Part shown: in pieces, positions 26,009-34,857 of the stretch | How the letters are laid out: the number at the start of each line of letters is the position of its first letter | How positions within the stretch are numbered: position 1 is the stretch's first letter | NCBI RefSeq assembly: GCF_005281615.1 | Contig: NZ_SZZM01000002.1 | Location: 434,001 to 498,000, forward strand | Origin: Rhodoligotrophos defluvii | Lineage (GTDB): Bacteria; Pseudomonadota; Alphaproteobacteria; Rhizobiales; Im1 | Direction: 5' to 3' | Length of the DNA: 64,000 bases | Translations under genes and position numbers: made by a program | The notes under the pieces: model-generated | Databases searched by the model: none | What the model was told of the DNA's origin: nothing | The model's input: the letters and a program-made list of their open reading frames with translations, nothing else

Positions 26009-27973
26009 ATGAACAGCGAAGTGAACCAAAGCATTGCAGCACCGGGCGAGGTGGCCACACGCCCCGTACGAACTGGGCCGGAGGTCATCCGCGCGGTGGT
26101 CCGCACCGCGCCGACCCGGCCCGGGGTCTATCGCATGTTCGACGCAGAAGGCACCCTGCTCTATGTGGGCAAGGCCCGCAGCCTGAAAGCACGCCTCCAG
26201 AATTACACGCGCTTGGGCGGCCACACCAACCGCATCGCCGCGATGATTTCGCTCACCGCGAGCATGGAGCTGATCACCACCGCCACCGAGGCGGAGGCGC
26301 TCCTGCTCGAAGCCAATCTGATCAAGAGCCACCGGCCACGCTATAACGTGGTGCTGCGCGACGACAAGTCGTTCCCCTACATCCTCATCGCGCGCGACCA
26401 CCCGGTGGCGCAGATCACCAAGCACCGGGGCGCCCGCACGCGCCAGGGCTGGTACTTCGGCCCCTTCGCCTCGGCCGGCGCGGTGAACCGCACCATCAAC
26501 GCGCTGGAGAAGGCCTTCCTCATCCGCTCCTGCTCGGATTCCGTGTTCGAAAACCGCACGCGCCCTTGCCTGCTCTATCAGATCAAGCGCTGCAGTGCCC
26601 CTTGCACCAACTATATTGACGCTCCCGACTACGCCGTGCTGGTCGACAACGCCGTGACCTTCCTCTCCGGCCGCAGCCAGCTCGTGAAGCAGCAGATGGC
26701 GCGCGCCATGGAGGAAGCGGCGGAGCGGCTCGATTTCGAGCAGGCCGCCCGCTACCGCGACCGGATCGCCGCCCTGTCCCACGTGACCGCCCATCAGGGC
26801 ATCAATCCGCAGACGGTCGAGGAAGCGGACGCCTTCGGCATGTTCCAGCAGGGCGGCCAGACCTGTATCCAGGTTTTCTTCTTCCGCTCCGGCCAGAACT
26901 GGGGCAATCGCGCCTATTTCCTGCGCGCGGACAAGGACGTCGAGCCGGGTGAAGTTCTGGAATCCTTTCTCGCCCAGTTCTATGACGACAAGCCCTGCCC
27001 GCGGCTGATCCTGCTCAGCGACGAGATCCCCTCGCGCGAGCTGCTCGAGACGGCGCTTGCCACCCGCGCCGACCACAAGGTGTCGATCGCGGTGCCCAAG
27101 CGCGGCGAGAAACGCGAACTCGTGACCCACGCGGTCAGCAACGCCCGCGAGGCGCTCGGCCGCAAGCTGGCCGAAACCAGCTCGCAGAACCGGTTGCTGG
27201 AGGGTGTTGCCCGTTCCTTCGGCATGGATCAGCCGCCGCGCCGCATCGAAGTCTACGACAACAGCCACATTCAAGGCGCGTCCCCCGTCGGCGCCATGGT
27301 GGTGGCGGGCCGCGACGGCTTCATCAAAAAGGAATATCGCAAGTTCAATATCCGCAACCTGGATGCCGCCGGCGACGACTACGCCATGATGCGCGAGGTG
27401 CTCACCCGCCGCTTCAGCCGCCTGATGAAGGAGTCCGCCGCCCTCGATGTGGATGGACCGTTGGATGAAGGCGATGCGGAGGAAGCGGATGCCGCGGGCG
27501 CGCTGGAGGACCTGCCGGCTTGGCCCGACCTGGTGCTCATCGATGGCGGTCAGGGCCAACTCTCTGCGGCGCTGGCCGTGCTCAAAGAGCTGGGCGTGAA
27601 CGGCGTGACGGTTGTGGGTGTAGCAAAAGGACCGGATCGCGATGCCGGTCGCGAGCATTTCCACATGGCGGGCCGGCCGCCCTTCATGTTGGAAACCAGG
27701 GATCCTGTCCTTTACTATGTACAGCGGTTACGAGACGAGGCTCATCGCTTTGCCATCGGCAGCCATCGGGCGCGGCGGAAGAAAGCGATGGGAGCCAATC
27801 CACTGGACGAAATTCCGGGTATCGGACCGGAGCGCAAACGTGCTTTGCTGCGCGCCTTCGGATCGGCCCGCTCGGTCGCCCGCGCCAGTGTCGCAGATCT
27901 TGCGGCGGTGGCCGGTGTCAGCACCGCCCTGGCGCGGACGATCTATGACTATTTTCATGAAGGACAGAAGTGA
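26009..27973 (+). CDS. uvrC: UvrABC excinuclease subunit C
   Basis: Makes both incisions in nucleotide excision repair. From ATG 26009 it is 654 residues. Domains: GIY-YIG nuclease (about 35-115; [26 protein letters not shown]), Cys-rich segment with [16 protein letters not shown] motif (about 235-270), RNase H-like domain ([28 protein letters not shown]) and C-terminal helix-hairpin-helix ([16 protein letters not shown]). Upstream ATG 25880 gives a leader with no family match. An acidic insert ([12 protein letters not shown]) sits before the DGGQGQ loop. pgsA overlaps its stop. Confidence 0.97.
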   Translation: MNSEVNQSIAAPGEVATRPVRTGPEVIRAVVRTAPTRPGVYRMFDAEGTLLYVGKARSLKARLQNYTRLGGHTNRIAAMISLTASMELITTATEAEALLLEANLIKSHRPRYNVVLRDDKSFPYILIARDHPVAQITKHRGARTRQGWYFGPFASAGAVNRTINALEKAFLIRSCSDSVFENRTRPCLLYQIKRCSAPCTNYIDAPDYAVLVDNAVTFLSGRSQLVKQQMARAMEEAAERLDFEQAARYRDRIAALSHVTAHQGINPQTVEEADAFGMFQQGGQTCIQVFFFRSGQNWGNRAYFLRADKDVEPGEVLESFLAQFYDDKPCPRLILLSDEIPSRELLETALATRADHKVSIAVPKRGEKRELVTHAVSNAREALGRKLAETSSQNRLLEGVARSFGMDQPPRRIEVYDNSHIQGASPVGAMVVAGRDGFIKKEYRKFNIRNLDAAGDDYAMMREVLTRRFSRLMKESAALDVDGPLDEGDAEEADAAGALEDLPAWPDLVLIDGGQGQLSAALAVLKELGVNGVTVVGVAKGPDRDAGREHFHMAGRPPFMLETRDPVLYYVQRLRDEAHRFAIGSHRARRKKAMGANPLDEIPGIGPERKRALLRAFGSARSVARASVADLAAVAGVSTALARTIYDYFHEGQK

Positions 27974-28632
27974 CGCAAGGGGCGAGGTCGTCACCAATGA
28001 CGCTTTCGGATTCACACGGTGCGATGAGTAGCAAATCACCAGCGGCCATGCGCCGGCGCGATCAGATCCTGAATTTCCCGAATTTCCTCACATTCGGGCG
28101 GATCGCCGCCGTGCCGCTCATCGTCGCCTGCTTCTTCATCGAGGGCGACGGAGCGCGCTGGCTGGCATTGGGCCTGTTCATTGTGGCGGCCATCAGCGAT
28201 TTCTTCGATGGCTACCTCGCACGGCTGTGGTCGCAGCAATCCTCCCTTGGCCGCATGCTGGATCCGATCGCCGACAAGCTGCTGGTTGCGGCCGTGCTGC
28301 TCATGCTGACGGCAGTGCGCACCATCGACGGGGTCCACGTCGTCGCCGCGGTGATCATTTTGCTGCGCGAGGTGCTCGTCTCGGGTCTGCGCGAATATCT
28401 CGCTGAGCTGCGCGTCTCGGTGCCGGTCACCCGTTTGGCGAAATGGAAGACGACACTGCAGATGGTGGCCATCGCCCTGCTCATCGCCGGCGCCGCGGGC
28501 GACAGGGTAATGCCCTTCACCACCACGGCCGGGCTGGTCGGCCTCTGGATCTCGGCGCTGCTCACGCTCTACACCGGCTATGACTATCTCAAGGCCGGCC
28601 TCGACCATGTGATGGAGGACGGCGGCCAATGA
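27970..28632 (+). CDS. pgsA: CDP-diacylglycerol-glycerol-3-phosphate 3-phosphatidyltransferase
   Basis: Makes phosphatidylglycerophosphate in the inner membrane. 220 residues with the CDP-alcohol phosphotransferase motif DG-x2-AR-x8-G-x3-D-x3-D, seen in [19 protein letters not shown] and the following PIADK. Four to six membrane helices. GTG 27970 overlaps the uvrC stop (GTGA) with AAGGA upstream, so I take it as the start; ATG 28024 is possible but lacks a binding site. uvrC-pgsA-moaD is a known gene order. Confidence 0.93.
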   Translation: MTQGARSSPMTLSDSHGAMSSKSPAAMRRRDQILNFPNFLTFGRIAAVPLIVACFFIEGDGARWLALGLFIVAAISDFFDGYLARLWSQQSSLGRMLDPIADKLLVAAVLLMLTAVRTIDGVHVVAAVIILLREVLVSGLREYLAELRVSVPVTRLAKWKTTLQMVAIALLIAGAAGDRVMPFTTTAGLVGLWISALLTLYTGYDYLKAGLDHVMEDGGQ

Positions 28633-28880
28633 AAGTGCTCTATTTCGCATGGGTGCGCGAGCGCGTCGGCAAGGCGGAGGAGGAGCTCAGTTTTCCGGCC
28701 GAAGTCACCACCGTCGCGGATGCCATTGCATGGTTGGCTGAAAAAGACCAAAATTATGCCCACGCCTTCGGGGATTTGCGGGTGATCCGCGCCGCCGTCG
28801 ACAAGTCGATGGTACCGCTGGATACGCCAATCAAAGGTGCGAGAGAGATTGCGTTCTTCCCGCCTGTCACTGGCGGGTGA
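28629..28880 (+). CDS. moaD: Molybdopterin synthase sulfur carrier subunit
   Basis: Ubiquitin-like small subunit carrying sulfur as a C-terminal thiocarboxylate for molybdopterin synthesis. 83 residues, beginning [14 protein letters not shown] and ending FFPPVTGG with the required Gly-Gly. The ATG overlaps the pgsA stop by four bases. The partner moaE, expected next, is absent here; a lipoprotein gene follows. The CoxL-like molybdoenzyme at 46.7 kb would be one user of the cofactor. Confidence 0.93.
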   Translation: MKVLYFAWVRERVGKAEEELSFPAEVTTVADAIAWLAEKDQNYAHAFGDLRVIRAAVDKSMVPLDTPIKGAREIAFFPPVTGG

Positions 28881-28904
28881 CGCAAGACACTGATGGGGAT
28901 AGCT

Positions 28905-29375
28905 ATGCTCAATGGGCGCTTGCCAGCCATGGCCGCCGCCGCGGCGGCCGTTGCCGCGCTGCTAGCCGGGTGTACACAAACCACCTATACCGCCTTCGAG
29001 GGCGGCTATGATCCGTATCTCCGCGAGAAAGTGTTCGAGCGCTACATCATCGGCACCGTGGACGACAAGCGCCGCTCGATGCGCTTTGCCCTGGGCGATC
29101 TGCGCAGGGCCGAGGGCGTGCCCTACAGCGCGGACTTTTTCCAGCGCCACGGCTTCAGTTGCGAGGCGGCCAACATCTGCTCACTGACGGTGCAGAAATA
29201 TGTCTACCGCAGCAAACGGGTGAACCTCGTTTGGGGTGACAGACCGCTGGTGCAGGCGCCCGGCGATTTCGGCGATGTCGCCACCATCATCCACGATACC
29301 TATACCGTGAGCTATACGCCGACCTCCATCGACGTGGCCGTCACCAGCGAGGCGCGAGACTACATGGCGCCGTGA
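28905..29375 (+). CDS. Hypothetical lipoprotein, 156 aa
   Basis: N-terminal signal with lipobox ALLAGC (Cys23 from ATG 28905), so predicted to be lipid-anchored. The mature part includes FEGGYDPYLREKVFERYIIG and RHGFSCEAANICSLTV, with two Cys that might pair. GGGGA sits before ATG 28905; ATG 28893 is an alternative. It lies just after moaD and may be co-transcribed. No family recognised. Confidence 0.7.
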   Translation: MLNGRLPAMAAAAAAVAALLAGCTQTTYTAFEGGYDPYLREKVFERYIIGTVDDKRRSMRFALGDLRRAEGVPYSADFFQRHGFSCEAANICSLTVQKYVYRSKRVNLVWGDRPLVQAPGDFGDVATIIHDTYTVSYTPTSIDVAVTSEARDYMAP

Positions 29376-29393
29376 CCGAGCGCCGGGTATCAA

Positions 29394-29924
29394 TCAGATG
29401 TGGGCCGCATCGTGCGGATAAACGTGATGTTGCGGCTCGTTGGCATCCAAATTCCCGTGTGAATTGGCATAATGATGATACGCTAAGGCACCCGCGCCCG
29501 CCAACCCGCCAGCGGCGGCTGCACCAGCAGCCAAAAACGCCTTCTGGATGCCTGACATTCCATGATCGCCCACCGCTTCACCATACGAGGGCGGCCGTCC
29601 GAACATCCTGACATAGTCCCGAGCAGTCAAATCTGCCCCGGGCGCATCGTAAGCGGGAGGAGGGCCAGACGGCAACGGCTCGGGACCTCGTCCAAGGAAC
29701 AGCTCTTGCGGGGAAGCATGTTCACTGTATGCAGGTGGCGGTTCGAACGGGCCCACCGACGTAAATTCACCATAAGCTGGTGGCGGCCCGAATGGATGGG
29801 CCTCGCTATTGAAGGGCGAAGCCGATTCTGTTGGACGGACCGGCCGCGTTTCTATGATCGTCTCCTCAGTATACTCCACGTCCATTCTTTGCTGAAGTTC
29901 TTCGATCTGTACGGTATTAACCAT
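29394..29924 (-). CDS. Orphan protein with four PPxY motifs and a Gly-zipper segment, 176 aa
   Basis: Layout: acidic start (EELQQRMDVEYTEET), a Pro-rich disordered region (30-118) with PPAY at 48-51, 63-66 and 89-92 and PPSY at 111-114, mostly followed by Gly/Ser-Glu; then one Gly/Ala-zipper hydrophobic segment (about 127-149, FLAAGAAAAGGLAGAGALA); then a His-rich tail ending HDAAHI. ASPFNSEAHPF echoes the NPFASEANPF repeats of the 390-residue protein. PPxY is the ligand of eukaryotic WW domains, e.g. in NEDD4-type ubiquitin ligases. AAAGGTGAG precedes the ATG, and the upstream DNA is AT-rich. No bacterial family recognised. Confidence 0.65.
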   Translation of the reverse strand: MVNTVQIEELQQRMDVEYTEETIIETRPVRPTESASPFNSEAHPFGPPPAYGEFTSVGPFEPPPAYSEHASPQELFLGRGPEPLPSGPPPAYDAPGADLTARDYVRMFGRPPSYGEAVGDHGMSGIQKAFLAAGAAAAGGLAGAGALAYHHYANSHGNLDANEPQHHVYPHDAAHI

Positions 29925-30012
29925 TGCAACAGCTCACCTTTAAAAGACACCCAGCAATTTAAGACCATACTTTACACTTCTAAGTTATATTTCCCCGATT
30001 GTATAATAGTAT

Positions 30013-30080
30013 TTCAGTTAACTTCCGGCTACCAATTCGATAATAACTCAGGCAACACAACAGTCCGCGGCTGTTTTTTT
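30013..30080 (+). ncRNA. Candidate small RNA
   Basis: A perfect extended -10 box (TG then TATAAT at 30002-30007) lies about 70 bases before a rho-independent terminator on the same strand, with no open frame between. No convincing -35 box is seen. The transcript would run antisense to the leader of the orphan gene 29394-29924. Confidence 0.3.
30059..30080 (+). terminator. Plus-strand terminator without an upstream coding gene
   Basis: AACAG (30059-30063) pairs with CTGTT (30071-30075), seven-base loop, run of seven T (30074-30080). The nearest plus-strand gene ends at 29375, beyond an opposite-strand gene. Confidence 0.5.
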
Positions 30081-30213
30081 GCTTGAATACTGATGAGATC
30101 GGGCCGGAGCGGATGCAAACCAGCCACAGCGACCTGTATGTTCTGCGTTCATATGGGAGAGATCAGACTTGGGCGGCACGCGGCCGGAAGGGCGCTGACG
30201 GGCGCCCGCTCGA

Positions 30214-30627
30214 TCAGATCAGCCCGAGCTCGCGCAGGTCGCGGCGCATGCCGTCGGGCACATCCGCATCGGCCGTGTTCGCAAGGTCGGCGGGCGCATC
30301 TTCCGCCTTGAGATAGCGCCAGCCCTGAAAGGCGCGGCGCGGGGTCGGCCGCACCGGAACGAGTTGGTTGCCCAGCACGATCCGGCAGCGCTCGATGCCA
30401 TCTCCATCGGTTAGGCTGCGCAGACCGATGATCGGCTGCCGCACCATGATCGCCCCGCGAATGACCCAGTAGAGCGAGCCGCCCGCCAGCACTTCCTCGC
30501 AGCGTTTCGGAAACATCCGGGTGGTGTGGCCGACCTCCTCGCCGCGCCGCAGGCGCTCGGCCTGCCATTGGGCGAGGTCCTCAATGCTGTCGCAGCCGAC
30601 ACAGAGCTTGATCAGATGAAGAGGCAT
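30214..30627 (-). CDS. DUF1489 family protein
   Basis: 137 residues typical of DUF1489, found almost only in alphaproteobacteria: starts MPLHLIKLCVGCDSIEDL, then HTTRMFPKR, GGSLYWVIRGAIMVRQPI and a C-terminal FQGWRYLKAEDAP. Function unknown; soluble. It starts six bases after the L,D-transpeptidase stop, so the two are co-transcribed. Confidence 0.92.
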   Translation of the reverse strand: MPLHLIKLCVGCDSIEDLAQWQAERLRRGEEVGHTTRMFPKRCEEVLAGGSLYWVIRGAIMVRQPIIGLRSLTDGDGIERCRIVLGNQLVPVRPTPRRAFQGWRYLKAEDAPADLANTADADVPDGMRRDLRELGLI

Positions 30628-30633
30628 GCCCCA

Positions 30634-32277
30634 TCAATTGACCACATCGCCCACCTTGCGCAACGCGACCAATAGCTCCTCGTCGCGGCCATACACGTCC
30701 TTGCGGAAATGCACGGAAGCGTCCTTGTTGGCCCAAGCCGTGATGTAGGTCACATAAACCGGCACCGGCGTCTTGAGCTTGGCGACACCGTTTTTCTGGA
30801 CCTTCAGCTGCTGCGCGATGCGGCCCGGCGTCCAGCTCGGATCGTCATGGCCGAGGATCACCTCCGCGAGCTTGACCGGGTTCTCCACCCGCATGCAGCC
30901 ATGGCTGAAATAGCGGCTGTCCCTGTCAAACAGGCTCTTGGCCGGCGTGTCGTGGATATAGACGTTGTAAGGGTTGGGGAACATGAACTTGAGCTGCCCC
31001 AGCGCGTTCTTGGCGCCCGGCTTCTGCCGCAGCATCACCGGAAAGGTGCCGCGCCCATAGCTGCGCCAAGGCACGCTGCCGAAATCCACCACCTGCCCGC
31101 CCCGCAGCACCTCGAACCCCTGGCTGGCCAGGGCATAAGGGTTGGCCTTGAGCTTCGGCAGATATTCGTTGACCGCGATACTGGTTGGCACGTTCCAATA
31201 GGGATTGAACACCACATAGGTCATGTTCTGGGTGAATACCGGCGTGCGCGAATAGGGCTTGCCGACCACCAGCCGCGCGTCGTGAATGGTTTTCTCCCCG
31301 TCCACCACCTTGAGATACTGGTCCGCCAGGTTCACGAAGACGTAGAACTTACCGGTATCGTCCGGCATCCAGCGGCGCCGCTCCATGTTGAGCACGATCT
31401 GCCGGATACGGTCCTCCACGGGCACGTTCAAGGCCTCGAGGGTGTCCGGCCCGATCACCCCGTCACTGGTCAGGCCGTGCCGTTCCTGAAACAGCTTCAT
31501 AGCGTCGATGATGGCGCCGTCATAAAGCTCGTGCATGTCCGGGGCGGATGCGGAAAGATCCGCAGTCGCAATCAGCAGCTCGCGGAGCAGCGGCACCCGC
31601 TTGTCGGTCATGCCCGGCTTCAGCGGCTTGCCATCCGGGATCTTCGGCCAGCCGCCGCGATAGGAAATGTCGCGGTAGAGGGCAAGTGCCTCCTTCAGGC
31701 GGGCATAATTGGCCGAAGGCGGCGCCAGGCTGTCCACGTAAGGCCCGATATCCTCCGCCTGCTCGGCGCCGTCCAGCAGGGTCAAGGCGCCGGGCCCATG
31801 CGGCTTGAGATGAGTGTCCTTGCCGATCTGGTCCGGCACCACTCGCCCCACGCTAAGGTCGTTGCCGTAGTCGATGAAGGCGCGCGACAGGAGCAGGTCG
31901 AGCGCAGCCAGTGTCTTGCTATCCCTCGCCTCCATGCGGGCGGTGATTTCGCCGATCAGGTAGTTGCGCGGATCAAGTCCGTCTTCCTCCGCGGCGCGCA
32001 GGATGTCGAGAAAGTCGCGCGCCTTCGACTTGGGCCCGTTGTCGCGCACCCACAGCGGTTTGTAATCCCGCTCCTGGTAATAGGTGAACACGTCGAACAG
32101 ACGCTTATCGTTGTCGTCAATGCCGACGCTCACCCCACCACCGTCGATGATGGCCTGGATTTCCGCAGCAACCCGCGTATTGGTCGTTTCGGCCGCGGCC
32201 GCCCCGCCGAGTCCGAATATGAACAGCGCCAGCCATAGGTGCGGCCACGCACCAAGCCGACACAGTGCCCCGACCAT
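30634..32277 (-). CDS. L,D-transpeptidase, YcbB/LdtD-like
   Basis: Periplasmic enzyme forming 3-3 peptidoglycan cross-links. 547 residues from ATG 32277 (GGGAGGGG upstream; the longer frame starts at 32340). Signal peptide about 1-29. Then the YcbB scaffold region, a peptidoglycan-binding domain (about 245-300; IDAMKLFQERHGLTSDGVIG), and the YkuD catalytic domain (about 320-500) with the active-site motif SHGCMRVENP. All catalytic residues are present. Operon with the DUF1489 gene. Confidence 0.95.
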   Translation of the reverse strand: MVGALCRLGAWPHLWLALFIFGLGGAAAAETTNTRVAAEIQAIIDGGGVSVGIDDNDKRLFDVFTYYQERDYKPLWVRDNGPKSKARDFLDILRAAEEDGLDPRNYLIGEITARMEARDSKTLAALDLLLSRAFIDYGNDLSVGRVVPDQIGKDTHLKPHGPGALTLLDGAEQAEDIGPYVDSLAPPSANYARLKEALALYRDISYRGGWPKIPDGKPLKPGMTDKRVPLLRELLIATADLSASAPDMHELYDGAIIDAMKLFQERHGLTSDGVIGPDTLEALNVPVEDRIRQIVLNMERRRWMPDDTGKFYVFVNLADQYLKVVDGEKTIHDARLVVGKPYSRTPVFTQNMTYVVFNPYWNVPTSIAVNEYLPKLKANPYALASQGFEVLRGGQVVDFGSVPWRSYGRGTFPVMLRQKPGAKNALGQLKFMFPNPYNVYIHDTPAKSLFDRDSRYFSHGCMRVENPVKLAEVILGHDDPSWTPGRIAQQLKVQKNGVAKLKTPVPVYVTYITAWANKDASVHFRKDVYGRDEELLVALRKVGDVVN

Positions 32278-32424
32278 CTTCCCCTCCCACGTGCCTGGAC
32301 CGAATTCCTCTTGCGAGGATCCTACTATCCAAACGCACAACAGTCATGGGCAAATTGGCCGTCAAACGGCTTGGGCGCGCCCCTTGGACGCGCCCACCAA
32401 ATCAAGGGTCATGAGAGCGGAAGC

Positions 32425-33327
32425 CTACTCCGCGGCCGCCGTCCGGGCCACAGTCTTTGGCTGCACCGCGTGCATATACGCGTCCATCAGCGTACGGGTG
32501 ATCTCGCCGACCGTGAACCGGTACGGCCCGATCTCCGACACCGGCGTCACCTCGGCCGCCGTGCCCACGATGAAGCACTGCTCGAAGCCCGCCATCTCCT
32601 CCGGCATGATCGCCCGCTCATGCACCTTGATGCCGCGGTCCTTGGCCAGCCCGATCACCGTCCGGCGGGTGATGCCGTCCAGGAAGCAGTCCGGCGTCGG
32701 CGTATGCAGCGCGCCATCCCTGACGAAGAAGATATTGGCGCCCGTAGCCTCGGCCACCTGGCCGCGCCAGTCCAGCATCAGCGCGTCCGCATAGCCCTTG
32801 CGCTCGGCCGCATGCTTGGCAAGAGTGCAGATCATGTAGAGGCCGGCAGCCTTGCTCTTGCACGGCGCCGTGCGCGGATCCGGCCTACGCCACTCGGCGA
32901 TGTCGAGGCGAATGCCTTTCAGCCGCTGCGCCGGGTCGAAATAGGACGGCCATTCCCAGCAGGCGATCGCCACCTGGACCCGCGAGGCTTGAGCCGACAC
33001 CCCCATCATCTCCGGCCCGCGCCAGGCCAGCGGCCGCACATAGCCATCGACGAACTTCTGCGCCGCCACCACTTGCCGGCAGGCATCGTTGATCTGCTCA
33101 CGCGTATAGGGGATCTCGAAATCCAGGATGCGCGCGGACTCGAACAGGCGATCCGTGTGCTCGGCCAGCTTGAAGATCTCGCCGCCATAGACACGCTCGC
33201 CCTCGAACACGCAGCTCGCGTAATGGAGTCCGTGGTTCAGTACGTGAAGCTTGGCCTCGGTCCAGGGTACCAGCGCGCCATTGAACCAGATGAAGCCTTC
33301 TCGCTGGTCGAATGGTAACACGCTCAT
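32425..33327 (-). CDS. ilvE: Branched-chain amino acid aminotransferase
   Basis: PLP fold-type IV enzyme for the last step of Val, Leu and Ile synthesis. 300 residues. Seen: HGLHYASCVFEGERVY near the start, catalytic Lys in CKSKAAGLYMICT (order as in the family), and EATGANIFFVRDGALHTPTP followed by LDGITRRTVI. GGAAGG precedes the ATG. It is divergent from the MarR gene, sharing the region with the inverted repeat at 33530-33566. Confidence 0.96.
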   Translation of the reverse strand: MSVLPFDQREGFIWFNGALVPWTEAKLHVLNHGLHYASCVFEGERVYGGEIFKLAEHTDRLFESARILDFEIPYTREQINDACRQVVAAQKFVDGYVRPLAWRGPEMMGVSAQASRVQVAIACWEWPSYFDPAQRLKGIRLDIAEWRRPDPRTAPCKSKAAGLYMICTLAKHAAERKGYADALMLDWRGQVAEATGANIFFVRDGALHTPTPDCFLDGITRRTVIGLAKDRGIKVHERAIMPEEMAGFEQCFIVGTAAEVTPVSEIGPYRFTVGEITRTLMDAYMHAVQPKTVARTAAAE

Positions 33328-33529
33328 CGCCTAATTCCTTCCATCATGCGGCGCCAGGTCCGAGGCAGACCTGCAACCACTCCCCATTCCCTCACGGCAG
33401 CCTCACGCTCTCCAGCAGAGCAACAGCAGCCGTAGTCCTCGGGGGCCGGGCTCCAGGGAACGAAACTTCATCTTCGGCCTGGAAAATGCGACAAAGATTT
33501 CTCAGAACGTCTTTCACGAGTAACAATCG

Positions 33530-33566
33530 ATGCGAAATATGTCAATATGGCTGACATAATTCGCAT
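33530..33566. promoter_or_regulatory. Inverted repeat, likely operator between ilvE and the MarR gene
   Basis: Left arm ATGCGAAATATGTCA (33530-33544), spacer of seven, right arm TGACATAATTCGCAT (33552-33566). The arms match at 14 of 15 positions. It ends 17 bases before GGAGG of the MarR gene, a position that suits autoregulation by a MarR dimer. Confidence 0.6.
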
Positions 33567-33656
33567 GCCGGTCCCTAACCGCTGGAGGTTACCATAGTTC
33601 ACGTCGACAATGGTATAGATGGGATAACGCCCGCGACCCTTGAAGACGCGCGCGTC

Positions 33657-34097
33657 GTGAAGCTGGTCGAGCTTCTGTTCTTCGCCTATCGCGATTTCGT
33701 CTCCGACCCGGACGAGATCCTGCGCGACTTTGGTTTCGGCCGTGCCCATCACCGCATCCTGCATTTTGTTGGCCGCAATCCTGGCATCAGGGTGGCCGAG
33801 CTGCTCGACATCCTGCGCATCACCAAGCAGAGCCTCGGCCGCGTGCTGCGCGAGCTGATCGAGAAAGGCTATGTTTACCAGGAGGAAGGGAAAGAGGACC
33901 GGCGCCAGCGCCTGCTCTATCTCACCGAAAAGGGCAACAAGCTGCGCCTGGAGCTGCTGGCGCCTCAGATCGAGCGCATCCGGCGGGCGATGAGCGCGGT
34001 TGACGACGGCGGCTCAGGCGGCGAAAAGTTGCTGTTTCATCTGATCGACCCGGAAGACCGCGACCATGTGGCTCACCTGATCAGGCCGGAGCGGTAG
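33657..34097 (+). CDS. petP: MarR family regulator, PetP-like
   Basis: Winged-helix regulator, at least 146 residues. The DNA-binding part is VAELLDILRITKQSLGRVLRELIEKGYVYQEEGKEDRRQRLLYLTEKG. It is followed directly by an OmpR-type regulator, the petP-petR order known from Rhodobacter, where both are needed for the bc1 complex. The coordinates use GTG 33657, which lacks a ribosome binding site. The frame is open upstream, and GGAGG (33584-33588) sits five bases before an in-frame ATA (33594), so the protein may be 21 residues longer. Confidence 0.85.
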   Translation: MKLVELLFFAYRDFVSDPDEILRDFGFGRAHHRILHFVGRNPGIRVAELLDILRITKQSLGRVLRELIEKGYVYQEEGKEDRRQRLLYLTEKGNKLRLELLAPQIERIRRAMSAVDDGGSGGEKLLFHLIDPEDRDHVAHLIRPER

Positions 34098-34129
34098 CCG
34101 CGTCGGCTCCGTGCTGATCGATACCGGAA

Positions 34130-34816
34130 ATGACAGTGCGAGACGAAGCGCCCCATATACTCGTCGTCGACGATGATCGGCGCATCCGCGAGTTGCTCAA
34201 GTCGTTCCTGACCACGAATGGCTTCCGCGTGACCGCAGCCGGCAACACCGAAGAAGCGCGCGCCGCCATGACGTCCTTCACATTCGATCTCCTGGTGGTG
34301 GATGTGATGATGCCGGGCGAGTCGGGCATCGACTTCACCCGCGCCTTGCGCGCCAACTCGGACGTGCCTGTGCTGTTCCTCTCGGCGCTCTCCGAGAGTG
34401 GCGACCGCATCGAGGGTTTGGCCAGCGGTGGCGATGATTATCTGCCCAAGCCGTTCGAGCCGCGCGAGCTCCTGCTCCGCCTCCGCAATATCTTGCGGCG
34501 AAAGATCCAGGTTGCACCGCAGCGCACCGAGATTACAATGGGGACCTGCACGTTCAACCCGCAGCGGGGTGAATTCAGGCGCGACGGGCAGACCGTCAAA
34601 TTGACGACACGGGAGCGTGATCTCCTGCGCATGTTCGCAGCACGGCCAGGAGAGCCGATTAGCCGGGCCGAGCTCGCCGGCGGCAGCTCCGGCGAGAGCA
34701 TGCGCGCCGTCGACGTGCAGATCAACCGGCTGCGGCGGAAGATCGAAAAGGACCCGGCAACCCCCGTCTATCTGCAGACCGTGCGGGGCTCGGGCTACAT
34801 CCTGTACACGGACTGA
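34130..34816 (+). CDS. petR: OmpR-family response regulator, PetR-like
   Basis: Two-component DNA-binding regulator, 228 residues. Receiver domain 1-120 with the acidic pocket DDD (14-16), phospho-acceptor Asp58 (LLVVDVMMPG), Ser in FLSALSE and Lys in YLPKPFEP. The winged-helix output domain (about 130-226) has LTTRERDLLRMFAARPGEPIS and DVQINRLRRKIE. It lies 32 bases after the MarR gene and 41 before the kinase, all one strand, so probably one operon. Confidence 0.92.
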   Translation: MTVRDEAPHILVVDDDRRIRELLKSFLTTNGFRVTAAGNTEEARAAMTSFTFDLLVVDVMMPGESGIDFTRALRANSDVPVLFLSALSESGDRIEGLASGGDDYLPKPFEPRELLLRLRNILRRKIQVAPQRTEITMGTCTFNPQRGEFRRDGQTVKLTTRERDLLRMFAARPGEPISRAELAGGSSGESMRAVDVQINRLRRKIEKDPATPVYLQTVRGSGYILYTD

Positions 34817-34857
34817 CCCCACGGCGGTCCTGATCGGGGAAGGATGCAGAGGCAGCC

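Noticed and set aside
25709-27664. 651-codon minus-strand frame
   Set aside because: Antisense shadow of uvrC, which has all expected domains.
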